From the NCBI RefSeq assembly GCF_003326755.1, contig NZ_JPWH01000002.1, positions 248,001 to 312,000 on the forward strand: a stretch of 64,000 nt of DNA, read 5' to 3'. How positions within the stretch are numbered: position 1 is the first letter of the stretch; each line of letters begins with the position of its first letter. Positions 18,485 through 27,331 of this stretch are shown here, one piece after another. Both the position numbers and the translations under genes were made by a program. Under the pieces are notes generated by a model that was not told where the DNA came from, made no database searches, and saw nothing but the letters and a program-made list of their open reading frames with translations. This stretch comes from Thalassospira profundimaris. Lineage in GTDB: Bacteria; Pseudomonadota; Alphaproteobacteria; Rhodospirillales; Thalassospiraceae.

Positions 18485-20056
18485 ATGTCACTTCGATTGA
18501 CCCGACGCCGGTTTTTGCAGTCAACGGGGACGGCGGGTGCCGCCTCTGTTTTGGGCGGTTTTTTCATGCCCTCTATTTCACGGGCGGCGGATCGCCCTGT
18601 CATCACGCATGGTGTGCAAAGTGGTGATGTAACGGTAAATTCGGCCCGTATCTGGGCGCGGGCGGATCGCCCGTCGCGCATGATTGCCGAAATTGCCACG
18701 ACCGAGGGCTTTTCCAAATCCATCAAAGTGCCCTATGTCGATGTGCTGCACGAAGGTGATTTGGCTGGCAAGCTGGCTTTGACCGATTTACCCGCCGGGC
18801 AGGACATTTTTTACAAAATCCATTTCGAGAATCTTGATAACGTTCGCGCAATATCCGAGCCGATTATGGGTCATTTCCGTACCAATCCGATGAAGCGCCG
18901 GAATATCCGCTTCGGCTGGTCTGGCGATACTGGCGGGCAGGGCTGGGGCATTGACGAGGATCGTGGCGGGATGAAAACCTATGCCACCATCACAGCACAT
19001 CAGCCGGATTTCTTCATTCATTCCGGTGACACCATTTATGCTGATGGCCCCTTCATGGCCGAACAGAAAATGCCCGACGGCCAGATTTGGAAAAACCTGA
19101 CCACCGAGGGAACCGGCAAAGTCGCCGAGACACTCGACGAGTTTCGCGCCAATTATAAATATAATATGCTTGATAAAAATGTGCGCGAGTTCAACCGCAT
19201 GATCCCGGTTTATTATCAATGGGATGATCACGAGGTTTTGAACAACTGGTATCCTGGCGAAATGCTGACGAACGATGACCGCTATAGCGAAAAATCGGTT
19301 TCATTGCTGGCAGCGCGCGCCAATCGCGCCTTTCGCGAGATGCTGCCGGTGCGTGAACAGCCGCAGGAGCCAGGGCGGGTTTATCGCACCATTTCCTATG
19401 GTCCGTCGCTGGAAATTTTTGTGCTGGATATGCGGTCCTATCGCGGCCCCAATGATGGCAATAACGGCCTGGTTGAAAACGACAAGACGGCCTTTTTGGG
19501 TAAACAGCAGATTGAATGGCTTAAACGTGCCCTGTTGAACTCCAAGGCGACCTGGAAAGTCATTGCGGCTGACATGCCGATTGGCATGATTGTCTACGAT
19601 GACTGGAAAAACAAAAGCACCTTTGAAAACCTGGCCAATGGCGACGGTGCCCCTGCAGGCCGGGAGCTGGAAATTGTTGATTTGCTGCGTTTCATCAAAT
19701 CAGCCAGAATTCGCAATACGGTCTGGCTCACCGCCGATGTGCATTACACCGCTGCGCATTATTATGACCCGGCCAAGGCGCAATTCACTGATTTTGATCC
19801 GTTTTGGGAATTTGTTTCAGGTCCCCTGCATGCCGGGACATTTGGCCCCAATGACATGGACAATACCTTTGGACCACAGGTCAAATTTGCCAAATATCCC
19901 AGCAAGGAGCAGGGTGTCAATTTGCCACCTTCGGCAGGGATGCAGTTTTTTGGCCTGATCGACATTGATGGCGAGAGCGAACAGTTGCGCGTTTCCCTGC
20001 GCGATGTTGCCGATACCGAGCTTTATACCGTGACTCTGGACCCTGTATATAGCTAG
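18485..20056 (+). CDS. phoD: PhoD-family alkaline phosphatase/phosphodiesterase, Tat-exported
   Basis: 523 aa. The N-terminus has a twin-arginine signal (RLTRRRFLQSTG, then a hydrophobic stretch ending SRAADR); the start at 18485 places the twin Arg near residue 7. PhoD features are the N-terminal beta domain (HGVQSGDVTVNSARIWARAD), metal ligands in WSGDTGG and IHSGDTIYAD, WDDHEVLNNW, and ADVHYTAAHYYDP. The family uses Fe/Ca to hydrolyse phosphate mono- and diesters in the periplasm. I found no convincing Pho box upstream. It is monocistronic, bounded by terminators on both sides. Confidence 0.92.
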   Translation: MSLRLTRRRFLQSTGTAGAASVLGGFFMPSISRAADRPVITHGVQSGDVTVNSARIWARADRPSRMIAEIATTEGFSKSIKVPYVDVLHEGDLAGKLALTDLPAGQDIFYKIHFENLDNVRAISEPIMGHFRTNPMKRRNIRFGWSGDTGGQGWGIDEDRGGMKTYATITAHQPDFFIHSGDTIYADGPFMAEQKMPDGQIWKNLTTEGTGKVAETLDEFRANYKYNMLDKNVREFNRMIPVYYQWDDHEVLNNWYPGEMLTNDDRYSEKSVSLLAARANRAFREMLPVREQPQEPGRVYRTISYGPSLEIFVLDMRSYRGPNDGNNGLVENDKTAFLGKQQIEWLKRALLNSKATWKVIAADMPIGMIVYDDWKNKSTFENLANGDGAPAGRELEIVDLLRFIKSARIRNTVWLTADVHYTAAHYYDPAKAQFTDFDPFWEFVSGPLHAGTFGPNDMDNTFGPQVKFAKYPSKEQGVNLPPSAGMQFFGLIDIDGESEQLRVSLRDVADTELYTVTLDPVYS

Positions 20057-20089
20057 GTACGATTTATATCCTGGTGATGATGTGATGAT

Positions 20090-20124
20090 CCCGGTGCCCG
20101 ATGATGGGCGCCGGGGTTTTTTTT
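20090..20124 (+). terminator. Terminator of phoD
   Basis: A 10-bp GC-rich stem (20090-20099 with 20106-20115, one G-T pair) is followed by eight T. Confidence 0.93.
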
Positions 20125-20238
20125 ATGTGGCTGCGGGGGTTTCAAGACGGGCAAAAGCTGATATAACCCGCGCGACGATTGGCAATGACGTGATCATGAC
20201 GTTGCCCGACGGGATTCACGAATGTAACGGAGACATCA

Positions 20239-21367
20239 ATGCGCGCCGAAGCACAGGCATTGGTAGATGAGATCAAGCAGTCGATGGCACTGCTGAGGAG
20301 GCATCTTTGACTGGGATAATGCCCTTAGACGTCTCGACGAATTAAACGCCCTGGCCGAAGACCCCACCTTGTGGGACAAGCCGGAAAATGCGCAGAAAAT
20401 CATGCGCGAACGCACCCAGCTTGATGAGTCCATCAATGGCTATAAGGCGCTGGCCCAGGAACTGGATGACAATATCGAACTGATCGAACTTGGCGAAGCC
20501 GAGGGCGATGATGATACCGTCAGGGAAGCCGAAGAGGGCCTGCGCGCCATTCGCGACATTGCCGCCAAGCGCGAGCTTGAAAGCCTGCTTTCGGGTGAGG
20601 CGGATGCCAATGATGCCTATTTGGAAATTCATGCCGGTGCGGGCGGGACAGAAGCCCAGGATTGGGCCAGCATGTTGGCGCGTATGTATGTGCGCTGGTG
20701 CGAAACCAAGGGTTACAAACTTGAAATGCTTGAAGAAAGCGACGGTGAAGAAGCCGGTATCAAGTCTGTCACCTATAAGGTATCAGGGCACAATGCCTAT
20801 GGCTGGCTGAAAAACGAGGTGGGTGTGCATCGCCTGGTGCGTATTTCGCCTTATGACAGTGCCGCGCGCCGTCATACCAGTTTTTCGTCCTGCTGGGTTT
20901 ATCCGGTGGTGGATGACGACATCAATATCGAAATCCTCGACAAGGATTTGCGAATTGATACCTATCGTGCCTCGGGCGCGGGTGGGCAGCACGTCAACCG
21001 GACGGATTCTGCCGTGCGTATCACCCATATTCCGACCGGTATTGTCGCCCAGTGCCAGAATGACCGTTCGCAGCATAAAAACCGTGATACCGCGATGAAA
21101 ATGCTGAAGGCCCGGTTATACGAGGCCGAATTGCAACGTCGCGAGGCCGAAGCCCAGGCCGTTGAAGACACCAAGTCCGATATTGGTTGGGGGCATCAGA
21201 TCCGGTCCTATGTTTTGCAGCCTTATCAGATGATCAAGGATTTGCGGACCGGGGTTGAAACATCCGATACCCAGGGTGTTTTGAACGGCGATCTGGACCA
21301 GTTTATGGCCGCAGCCCTGGCTGCCCGTGTTACGGGATCTGCTGGCGAGGTTGAAGATATCAATTAA
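20239..21367 (+). CDS. prfB: Peptide chain release factor 2 with programmed +1 frameshift
   Basis: Translation starts at ATG 20239 ([14 protein letters not shown]) and meets an in-frame UGA at 20308. The slippery context AGG AGG CAT CTT TGA C (20296-20311) contains an internal Shine-Dalgarno-like AGGAGG and CUU before UGA-C, the classic RF2 autoregulatory site. After a +1 shift the frame continues ([12 protein letters not shown]) to 21367, giving 375 aa in total from 20239-20307 plus 20309-21367. The GGQ hydrolysis motif is in [15 protein letters not shown]; the stop-recognition tripeptide reads SPY, as I recall for alphaproteobacterial RF2, instead of SPF. It releases peptides at UGA and UAA. 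Confidence 0.97.
20296..20311 (+). promoter_or_regulatory. RF2 programmed +1 frameshift site
   Basis: AGGAGG pairs with the anti-Shine-Dalgarno inside the coding region, 3 nt before CUU-UGA-C. Low RF2 makes the ribosome pause at UGA and shift forward, so RF2 controls its own synthesis. The mechanism is established for prfB in many bacteria; the sequence elements are directly visible here. Confidence 0.95.
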
Positions 21368-21389
21368 CCGGAGTCCTGATACCGGTTTT

Positions 21390-21424
21390 AAAGCTCCCGC
21401 TGTATCGTGGCGGGAGCTTTTTTA
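21390..21424 (+). terminator. Terminator of prfB
   Basis: An 11-bp stem AAAGCTCCCGC (21390-21400) / GCGGGAGCTTT (21410-21420) is followed by a T-run. Confidence 0.92.
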
Positions 21425-21662
21425 TTCTGGGTTGCAAGGCGACCAGGATATTGTGAATTTTGTGCCCCTGTATAATTTTTAATCACCTGGCCGTAACCGG
21501 GCTGTTTTTCCGCCAAAAAACGGTGCCGAGATTTTGCCTGTTGCCTTTTCTTTCGCGGAATTGGTGAAATTTCTTTGTTGCAGAATGTGCTCAAATGTAT
21601 AGTCATAATAAAATGTCTATACATAATAGATGTCCGTAAACATGACTTTCAGGGAAGCTATC

Positions 21663-22976
21663 ATGTCATCGAACAACAATTCTGCTGCGGCACGTCCCAG
21701 CGCGGCTAATATTGGCCGGCTGTTGGGGCTCAGTGCCATTGGTATTTTCATTTTCTTCATTCCGGTCACAATTGAAGGCAAAAGCTCGATCCCGCTGGAT
21801 CACATGGTCGGCTTTTTGCGTGGTATCATGGGGCCGGTTGCCGGTTATTATGCACTCGCCATGATCTGGGTTGGGGCGGCCTATCCTTTTGTGAAGGGCA
21901 CCTGGAAGAACAGCGCCACCGACAGGGTTTTTTCGCTGCTAAAGCTGTTGGGGGCGGTCACGGCGGTTCTGGCATTAACCGGATGGGGACCGGAAGCCTT
22001 GCAAAGCAAGGATATGTTGCCGTTTCTGTTTAACAAACTGGTGATTTCGGTCGGACTTATTGTGCCAATCGGGGCGGTGTTTCTTGCGCTTTTGGTCAGC
22101 TATGGGTTGCTGGAATTTATCGGTGTATTTTTGCAACCCATCATGCGGCCGATCTGGAAAACACCGGGGCGGTCGGCCATTGATGCGGTGGCGTCGTTTG
22201 TGGGCAGCTACAGCATCGGTCTTTTGATTACCAACCGCGTTTACAAGGCCGGGCAATATTCGGCCCGCGAGGCAGCCGTTATTGCCACCGGTTTTTCGAC
22301 GGTTTCGGCAACCTTCATGATCATCGTTGCCAAAACCCTGAACCTGATGGATATCTGGAATCAGTATTTCTGGATAACCCTGGTTATTACATTTGTCGTT
22401 ACGGCCATAACGGTCCGTATTCCGCCCCTGGTTGGGATGGATGACCATGCCAGTGATCCGGAATCCGACGTTCCGTCGGGCGAGCGGGTGCGTACGGCCT
22501 GGCAAAGCGGCCTTGATGTTGCGCATAATGCCCCGAACCTGCTGGAAAACATCAAACTGAACCTGCGTGAAGGTCTGCTGATGACCATTTCAATCCTGCC
22601 ATCGATCATGTCGGTTGGCTTGATTGGTCTTCTGCTGGCGAAATACACGCCGGTATTTGATTGGCTGGGTTACGTTTTTTATCCGTTTACCGCGATATTT
22701 GGGATCGACGGCGCAGCAGAGCTGGCCAAGGCATCCGCGACCGGGCTTGCCGAAATGTTCCTGCCTGCCCTGATCCTGGGGGATGCCAGTTTCATCGTGC
22801 GGTTTGCCGCCGGTGTCGTCAGTGTTTCGGGTGTGCTGTTCTTCTCGGCGTCCATCCCCTGCATTCTGTCAACGGAAATTCCAATTGGTGTGGGACGGCT
22901 GGTGATTGTCTGGTTCCTGCGGGTAGCCCTTAGCCTGCTGCTGGCAATTCCCGCCGCGATGCTGATCGGGGGTTAG
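21663..22976 (+). CDS. YjiH-family membrane protein with nucleoside-recognition (Gate) domain
   Basis: 437 aa from ATG 21663, which follows an AGGGAAG ribosome site; earlier in-frame ATGs exist at 21630. About ten hydrophobic helices are visible. Two Gate-like segments (GSYSIGLLITNRVYKAGQYSAREAAVIATGFSTVS and ASATGLAEMFLPALILGDASFIVRF, cited in part) match the YjiH group of inner-membrane proteins related to nucleoside transporter gates. The substrate is unknown. The upstream region is AT-rich with TATAGTCATAATAAAATGTCTATA-like dyads that could be promoter or operator. It is monocistronic. Confidence 0.82.
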   Translation: MSSNNNSAAARPSAANIGRLLGLSAIGIFIFFIPVTIEGKSSIPLDHMVGFLRGIMGPVAGYYALAMIWVGAAYPFVKGTWKNSATDRVFSLLKLLGAVTAVLALTGWGPEALQSKDMLPFLFNKLVISVGLIVPIGAVFLALLVSYGLLEFIGVFLQPIMRPIWKTPGRSAIDAVASFVGSYSIGLLITNRVYKAGQYSAREAAVIATGFSTVSATFMIIVAKTLNLMDIWNQYFWITLVITFVVTAITVRIPPLVGMDDHASDPESDVPSGERVRTAWQSGLDVAHNAPNLLENIKLNLREGLLMTISILPSIMSVGLIGLLLAKYTPVFDWLGYVFYPFTAIFGIDGAAELAKASATGLAEMFLPALILGDASFIVRFAAGVVSVSGVLFFSASIPCILSTEIPIGVGRLVIVWFLRVALSLLLAIPAAMLIGG

Positions 22977-23010
22977 GCACACCATCCGGGGCGATAGATT
23001 TTGACTGCGC

Positions 23011-23048
23011 CAAGACGGCTCTGTGGTGATCGCTACGGGGCCGTTTTG
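23011..23048 (+). terminator. Probable terminator after the YjiH-family gene
   Basis: An 11-bp stem with G-T pairs (23011-23021 with 23038-23048) lies 35 nt after the stop. The T-run is inside the stem, so strength is uncertain. Confidence 0.55.
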
Positions 23049-23168
23049 CTATGGTTTTTCCGGCACCGGCTGCATTTTTATAAGCCTGCATTTCCTGCAT
23101 GGGTGCCATCTTTTTAAAATTATTATTTTAAAACAGATATTTATTCCTTTTTGCAGGCGCGCACGATT

Positions 23169-23186
23169 GTGTGAATGAATTCACAC
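23169..23186. promoter_or_regulatory. Inverted repeat, candidate operator upstream of the MarR gene
   Basis: GTGTGAAT-GA-ATTCACAC is a perfect 8+8 dyad about 75 bp before the marR start, the size expected for a dimeric winged-helix regulator. Confidence 0.5.
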
Positions 23187-23215
23187 TTGCCAATCTGTGA
23201 TGCAATTTCATATAC

Positions 23216-23234
23216 ATTGCTTACAATATGCAAT
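23216..23234. promoter_or_regulatory. Second dyad in the marR-emrAB promoter region
   Basis: ATTGC (23216-23220) and GCAAT (23230-23234) flank a 9-bp AT-rich centre overlapping a likely promoter/-10 region (TACAAT). The TTGC-GCAA pattern and spacing are like MarR-family operators. It lies 24 bp upstream of the start codon. Confidence 0.5.
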
Positions 23235-23258
23235 ACGTATAATAAGTAGGAGTTCTAT

Positions 23259-23759
23259 TTGACGTCTTCCCGCGATCCGCAAAAAAGCATTGGTTTTTTG
23301 CTGAAAGACGTTTCTCGTCTGATGATGCGTCGTTTCAACCGCCGTGCTCGCGATTTGGGGCTGACACAGTCGCAATTGCAGGCGCTTGCTTTTCTGGTTC
23401 CCCGCGAAGGCATCAACCAGGCCGCACTTGCTGACCTGATCGATATTCAGCCCATCACCCTGGCACGTCTGATTGACCGGTTGGAGGAAGCCGGTCTGGT
23501 TGAACGTCGGCGTGATCCGGCGGACCGACGGGCTGTGAATTTGTATATCGGTAAAAATGCCGCGCCACTGATTGACAAAATGTGGGAATTCGCGGCTGAA
23601 ACCCGGCGCGATGCGCTTGCAGGTTTATCGGAACAGGATCAGGAAGTCGTGATTGGGCATTTGCAGCATATGCGCATGAACCTGATTTCCTGCGAACAGG
23701 AACTGTCGGACAAAGTCCCGCCGGTCCCCAAACGAGATTTAAAAGGCGACGAAGAATGA
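23259..23759 (+). CDS. MarR-family transcriptional regulator
   Basis: 166 aa starting at TTG 23259, preceded by TAGGAG at good spacing. The winged helix is clear: INQAALADLIDIQPITLARLIDRLEEAGLVERRRDPADRRAVNLYI (cited in parts), with the basic wing DPADRRA typical of MarR. It overlaps emrA by ATGA (23756-23759), so it heads a marR-emrA-emrB operon and most likely represses it, being released by the drugs that the pump exports. Two symmetric elements upstream are candidate operators. Confidence 0.93.
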   Translation: MTSSRDPQKSIGFLLKDVSRLMMRRFNRRARDLGLTQSQLQALAFLVPREGINQAALADLIDIQPITLARLIDRLEEAGLVERRRDPADRRAVNLYIGKNAAPLIDKMWEFAAETRRDALAGLSEQDQEVVIGHLQHMRMNLISCEQELSDKVPPVPKRDLKGDEE

Positions 23760-24913
23760 GTGAACCTGTTGAAAAAAAGGATAATGCAGAACAGGGCCAT
23801 CAAGGTGGGGCCGTGCCAAAACGCAAGCGGCGCTGGTTGCGCCCGTTTTTGCTTGTGTTGGGGCCGGTCGCCGTCATCGTTGGTGGTGCCTATTGGTATT
23901 ATTCGGGCGGACGGTTTGTTGAAACCGAAAACGCATATGTTCATGCCGATATGGTTGCGATCAGCCCGCAGGTTAGCGGGCAGATCGCCGAAGTCCTCGT
24001 GCAGGAAAACCAGCATGTCAAAAAAGGCGATGTTATTTTGCGCCTTGATCAGGACCCCTTCAGAATTGCCGTAGAGCAGGCACAGGCAAATCTGGCGTCG
24101 GTCCGTCAGGACATGAATGCCCTCAAACAAAGCTATGCCGAGCAGCAGGGCAACCTGGAACTGGCGAAAATCAAACTGGAATATGCCGAAAAAACCTATG
24201 CGCGCCAGTCGCAACTGAGCAAACGCAATATTGTATCCAAGGCGGCTTTTGACGATGCGCAAAATGCGGTTGCCAGTGCCAAACAGGAAATTGCCCTGGA
24301 TCGCCAGGCGATGAAAACGACCCTTGCCAAACTGGGCGGGTCGGTTGATACGCCTGTCGAAAACCTGCCGCAGTTCCAGCAGGCCAGAGCCGCCCTTGAC
24401 CAGGCAAAACTTGATCTTGCCCATACGGTTATCACCGCACCCTTTGACGGTGTGGTTGCCAACAAGCCAGAGCCGGGGGCCTATATCTCGCCGGGCCGGG
24501 CTGTTGCCAGCCTTGTTTCGGACAGTTCGATGTGGGTGGATGCCAATTTCAAGGAAGTCGATCTGACCTATTTGCAGCCGGGGCAGTCTGTTTCCGTGAC
24601 GGTCGATGCCTATCCGGATCATGAATGGAAAGGTGTTGTGGAAAGTGTGTCGCCAGCAACCGGGGCAGAGTTTTCGGTGCTGCCGGCCCAGAACGCCACC
24701 GGCAACTGGGTGAAGGTTGTGCAGCGTATTCCCGTTCGTATTGCCCTGGAAATGACCGGCAGTCAGCCCGTTTTGCGCGCCGGAATGAGCACGGTTGTTG
24801 AAGTTGATACCCATCACCAGCGTGAAATGCCGGCCTTTGCCAGAACGGCGTTGACCTGGATCGGTGTAAACGAGGCCGAAGCCGGTACCGCGCGCGGAGA
24901 TAACGGACAATGA
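23756..24913 (+). CDS. emrA: HlyD/EmrA-type membrane fusion protein
   Basis: 385 aa: cytoplasmic N-terminus, one transmembrane helix (about 28-50), a biotinyl-lipoyl-like beta segment (VETENAYVHADMVAISPQVSG), a long coiled-coil hairpin (about 100-190), the second lipoyl half (VITAPFDGVVANK) and a beta barrel. It is the periplasmic adaptor that couples the EmrB-like pump to an outer-membrane channel. Its start overlaps the marR stop and its stop overlaps the emrB start (ATGA), so translation is coupled. No TolC gene is in the window. Confidence 0.93.
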   Translation: MSEPVEKKDNAEQGHQGGAVPKRKRRWLRPFLLVLGPVAVIVGGAYWYYSGGRFVETENAYVHADMVAISPQVSGQIAEVLVQENQHVKKGDVILRLDQDPFRIAVEQAQANLASVRQDMNALKQSYAEQQGNLELAKIKLEYAEKTYARQSQLSKRNIVSKAAFDDAQNAVASAKQEIALDRQAMKTTLAKLGGSVDTPVENLPQFQQARAALDQAKLDLAHTVITAPFDGVVANKPEPGAYISPGRAVASLVSDSSMWVDANFKEVDLTYLQPGQSVSVTVDAYPDHEWKGVVESVSPATGAEFSVLPAQNATGNWVKVVQRIPVRIALEMTGSQPVLRAGMSTVVEVDTHHQREMPAFARTALTWIGVNEAEAGTARGDNGQ

Positions 24914-26466
24914 GCGCTGCCGCAGCAACAGCAAGCATGGAAACCACGCCGATGGAACGGGGTTTGACCACCGTTTCCATCATGTTGGCGACGATCATGC
25001 AGGCACTTGATACGACGATTGCCAATGTGGCCTTGCCTCATATGCAGGGCAGTATGTCTGCAACCCAGGACCAGATTTCCTGGGTGCTGACATCCTATAT
25101 CGTTGCTGCGGCCATCATGACACCGCCAACCGGCTTTCTTGCGGCCCGTTTCGGGCGTCGCAAGCTGTTCATTTGCTCGGTTGCGGGGTTCACCATTGCC
25201 TCCATGTTGTGCGGTGCGGCAACGTCTTTGCCGGAAATCGTGATTTTCCGCTTGTTGCAAGGGGCTTTCGGGGCGGGGCTGGTGCCGTTGTCCCAGGCGG
25301 TTTTGCTTGATACCTATCCCAAGGAAAAACATGGATCCGCAATGGCGATGTGGGGGATGGGCGTAATGTTGGGGCCGATCCTCGGGCCAACACTCGGCGG
25401 CTATCTGACGGAATATTACAACTGGCGCTGGGTCTTTTACATCAATTTGCCGATCGGCATTATGGCGCTGCTTGGTATTATGGCCTTTGTGCCAGAAACC
25501 GAAAAGAGGCCGGGGCTTCCGTTTGACTGGTTCGGATTTGCGTTGTTAAGCCTTTCAATCGGTGCATTGCAAATGATGCTGGACCGCGGAGAGTCGCAAA
25601 ACTGGTTTTCGTCCTATGAAATCGTGATCGAAACGGTGTTGTGCATTTTGTGTTTTTACATGTTCCTGGTGCACATGTTTACGGCGCGAAACCCGTTTCT
25701 TGAACCCGGTTTGTTCAAGGACCGCAATTTTGCCATCGGTTTGATTTTTATCTTTATTGTCGGGGTGGTTTTGTTGGCGACCCTGGCGCTGTTGCCGCCC
25801 TTTTTACAAAATCTGATGGGGTATCCGGTCGTCACCGCCGGTATTTTGCTCGCCCCGCGCGGAGTCGGATCGATGATTGCGATGATGCTGGTGGGGCGCC
25901 TGGTGGGTAAGTTCGATATTCGGTTCCTGATCCTGTTTGGTTTGGGCATGACGGCATTGTCGCTTTATGAAATGTCGTGTTTTACGGCCGAGGTCAGTTC
26001 CATGACTCTGATCACGACGGGCGTTACCCAGGGGATCGGGCTTGGTTTTATCTTTGTGCCCCTGAGCACCATTACGTTTGCCACGCTGAACCCCAAATAT
26101 CGTACCGAGGGAACGGCCATGTTTAGTTTGATGCGCAATATCGGATCAAGCATTGGCATCTCGGTGATGACGACCATGCTGACGCAAAATACCCAGATCA
26201 TCCATTCAAGCTTTGCTGCGATGCTGACGCCCTTTCGCCATGCCATGCAAGCACCCTGGTTGCCCGAAGCCTGGGACTGGACCACGACTGCCGGTGCCGT
26301 CGGGTTGAATAACCTTGTAACGGTCCAGGCCCAAACCGTCGCTTATCTTGATGATTTTCAGGCGATGATGTGGATTGTGCTTGCGGTTATGCCGCTTTTG
26401 CTGGTGATGCAGGGGCCGCAAAAACCAAAACCTGGCGAGGAACAACATATGGAGGTCATGGATTAG
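24910..26466 (+). CDS. emrB: DHA2-family MFS multidrug efflux transporter (EmrB-like)
   Basis: 518 aa with about 14 transmembrane helices. Helix 1 carries the DHA2 signature MQALDTTIANVALPHM; motif A-like GFLAARFGRRKLF and motif C-like GWGVMLGPILGPTLGGYL (approximate reading GMGVMLGPILGPTLGG) support a proton-driven drug antiporter. It is the inner-membrane pump of the EmrAB pair and the last gene of the operon; a good terminator lies 90 bp beyond. Substrates cannot be predicted. Confidence 0.94.
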   Translation: MSAAAATASMETTPMERGLTTVSIMLATIMQALDTTIANVALPHMQGSMSATQDQISWVLTSYIVAAAIMTPPTGFLAARFGRRKLFICSVAGFTIASMLCGAATSLPEIVIFRLLQGAFGAGLVPLSQAVLLDTYPKEKHGSAMAMWGMGVMLGPILGPTLGGYLTEYYNWRWVFYINLPIGIMALLGIMAFVPETEKRPGLPFDWFGFALLSLSIGALQMMLDRGESQNWFSSYEIVIETVLCILCFYMFLVHMFTARNPFLEPGLFKDRNFAIGLIFIFIVGVVLLATLALLPPFLQNLMGYPVVTAGILLAPRGVGSMIAMMLVGRLVGKFDIRFLILFGLGMTALSLYEMSCFTAEVSSMTLITTGVTQGIGLGFIFVPLSTITFATLNPKYRTEGTAMFSLMRNIGSSIGISVMTTMLTQNTQIIHSSFAAMLTPFRHAMQAPWLPEAWDWTTTAGAVGLNNLVTVQAQTVAYLDDFQAMMWIVLAVMPLLLVMQGPQKPKPGEEQHMEVMD

Positions 26467-26555
26467 GCGTTTGTTCTGGTCCTGAACTTTTGAATACGCG
26501 ATTTTCGTCGTCCATGATTCCCCCCCCTTTCCCCGCATGGATGACGGAACGAATG

Positions 26556-26591
26556 GCGGTGCGGCTTTGGCCGTGCCGCTGTTTCGTTTTT
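26556..26591 (+). terminator. Terminator of the marR-emrAB operon
   Basis: A 10-bp stem (26556-26565 with 26570-26579, two G-T pairs) with a TTTG loop is followed by TGTTTCGTTTTT. Confidence 0.85.
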
Positions 26592-26950
26592 GGCTCCTTT
26601 GCATCGAGATAGAGGTATCTTGCCGCGGGCAGAAGAATGTCTCTCAATGCTACGGAGCCTCAACCCGAATATTGGCGTTGTTTCCTGCTTGCGTTGTGCG
26701 AGAGGAAAAAATCCTGCCATTTTTGTTGCGTGACAGCATGCGTTTGATTGTTTGATATTATTTCCGAAATAGTTTCAATATTTGGCCTGAATTCAGGAAA
26801 ATTTCCCGCCATTTTCCCTTATAAGCCATACCGTTGTCATAGTTTTGCCGCGACTTTGAAGCAGAGTAAATCCGTTATCAGAAACCGTTATCGAGCACAT
26901 TTCGTGCCCGGCCGGTTTTTGTTTCCTTAAGATAACGGAGGTCCAAAAGA
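26592..26950. other. Intergenic region, AT-rich, no gene seen
   Basis: The stretch becomes AT-rich toward 26750-26880 and probably carries the promoter for the small gene at 26951. I see no RNA gene, repeat or convincing frame. Confidence 0.5.
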
Positions 26951-27178
26951 ATGGCGCGGAAAGCGGACCAGAATATTGCCGTTGGCGACCAGTTCCGGGT
27001 GACAAACGCCCAAAGTTCGGTTTTTGAGGTTCTTGAAATCCGCGACATAACACCGGCACCCCACGCGCTGATCGTCAAGGTCAGTGAAAGGCGGTCGCCG
27101 TCCCTGATTGCGGTATCGACCCTGCTAAATCCCGATTTCTTTCAACGGGTTTATGATGCCGAACCACCCCGGTTCTGA
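26951..27178 (+). CDS. Small protein of unknown function
   Basis: 75 aa beginning MARKADQNIAVGDQF. A strong ribosome site (AACGGAGG) lies 8-9 nt before the ATG and a hairpin terminator follows, so it is very likely expressed as a single gene. The sequence is a compact alternation of beta-like strands (GDQFRVTNAQSSVFEVLEI; HALIVKVSERRSPSLIAVS) without cysteines or membrane segments, suggesting a small SH3/KOW-like barrel, which is a guess from the pattern only. I do not recognise the family. Confidence 0.72.
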   Translation: MARKADQNIAVGDQFRVTNAQSSVFEVLEIRDITPAPHALIVKVSERRSPSLIAVSTLLNPDFFQRVYDAEPPRF

Positions 27179-27222
27179 CATTTGCCGGGTTTCGGACCGG
27201 CTTTTGACCATCAATCACCTTG

Positions 27223-27256
27223 AACCGCGCCAGTCATGTTGGCGCGGTTTTGTTTT
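27223..27256 (+). terminator. Terminator of the small gene at 26951
   Basis: AACCGCGCCA (27223-27232) pairs perfectly with TGGCGCGGTT (27240-27249) and is followed by TTGTTTT. Confidence 0.9.
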
Positions 27257-27331
27257 GGGTGCGGTATTTTTACCAATGTCAGAGTCCGAAAATGGCGAGT
27301 ATTTCATCCGTGCTCTGCTAGAATTGGGGGC

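Noticed and set aside
20369-21367. prfB starting at TTG 20369
   Set aside because: The upstream frameshift structure and the N-terminal MRAEAQ sequence show that the gene starts at 20239.
23639-24934. 431-codon frame antisense to emrA
   Set aside because: Overlaps marR and emrA completely; composition is typical of an antisense shadow.
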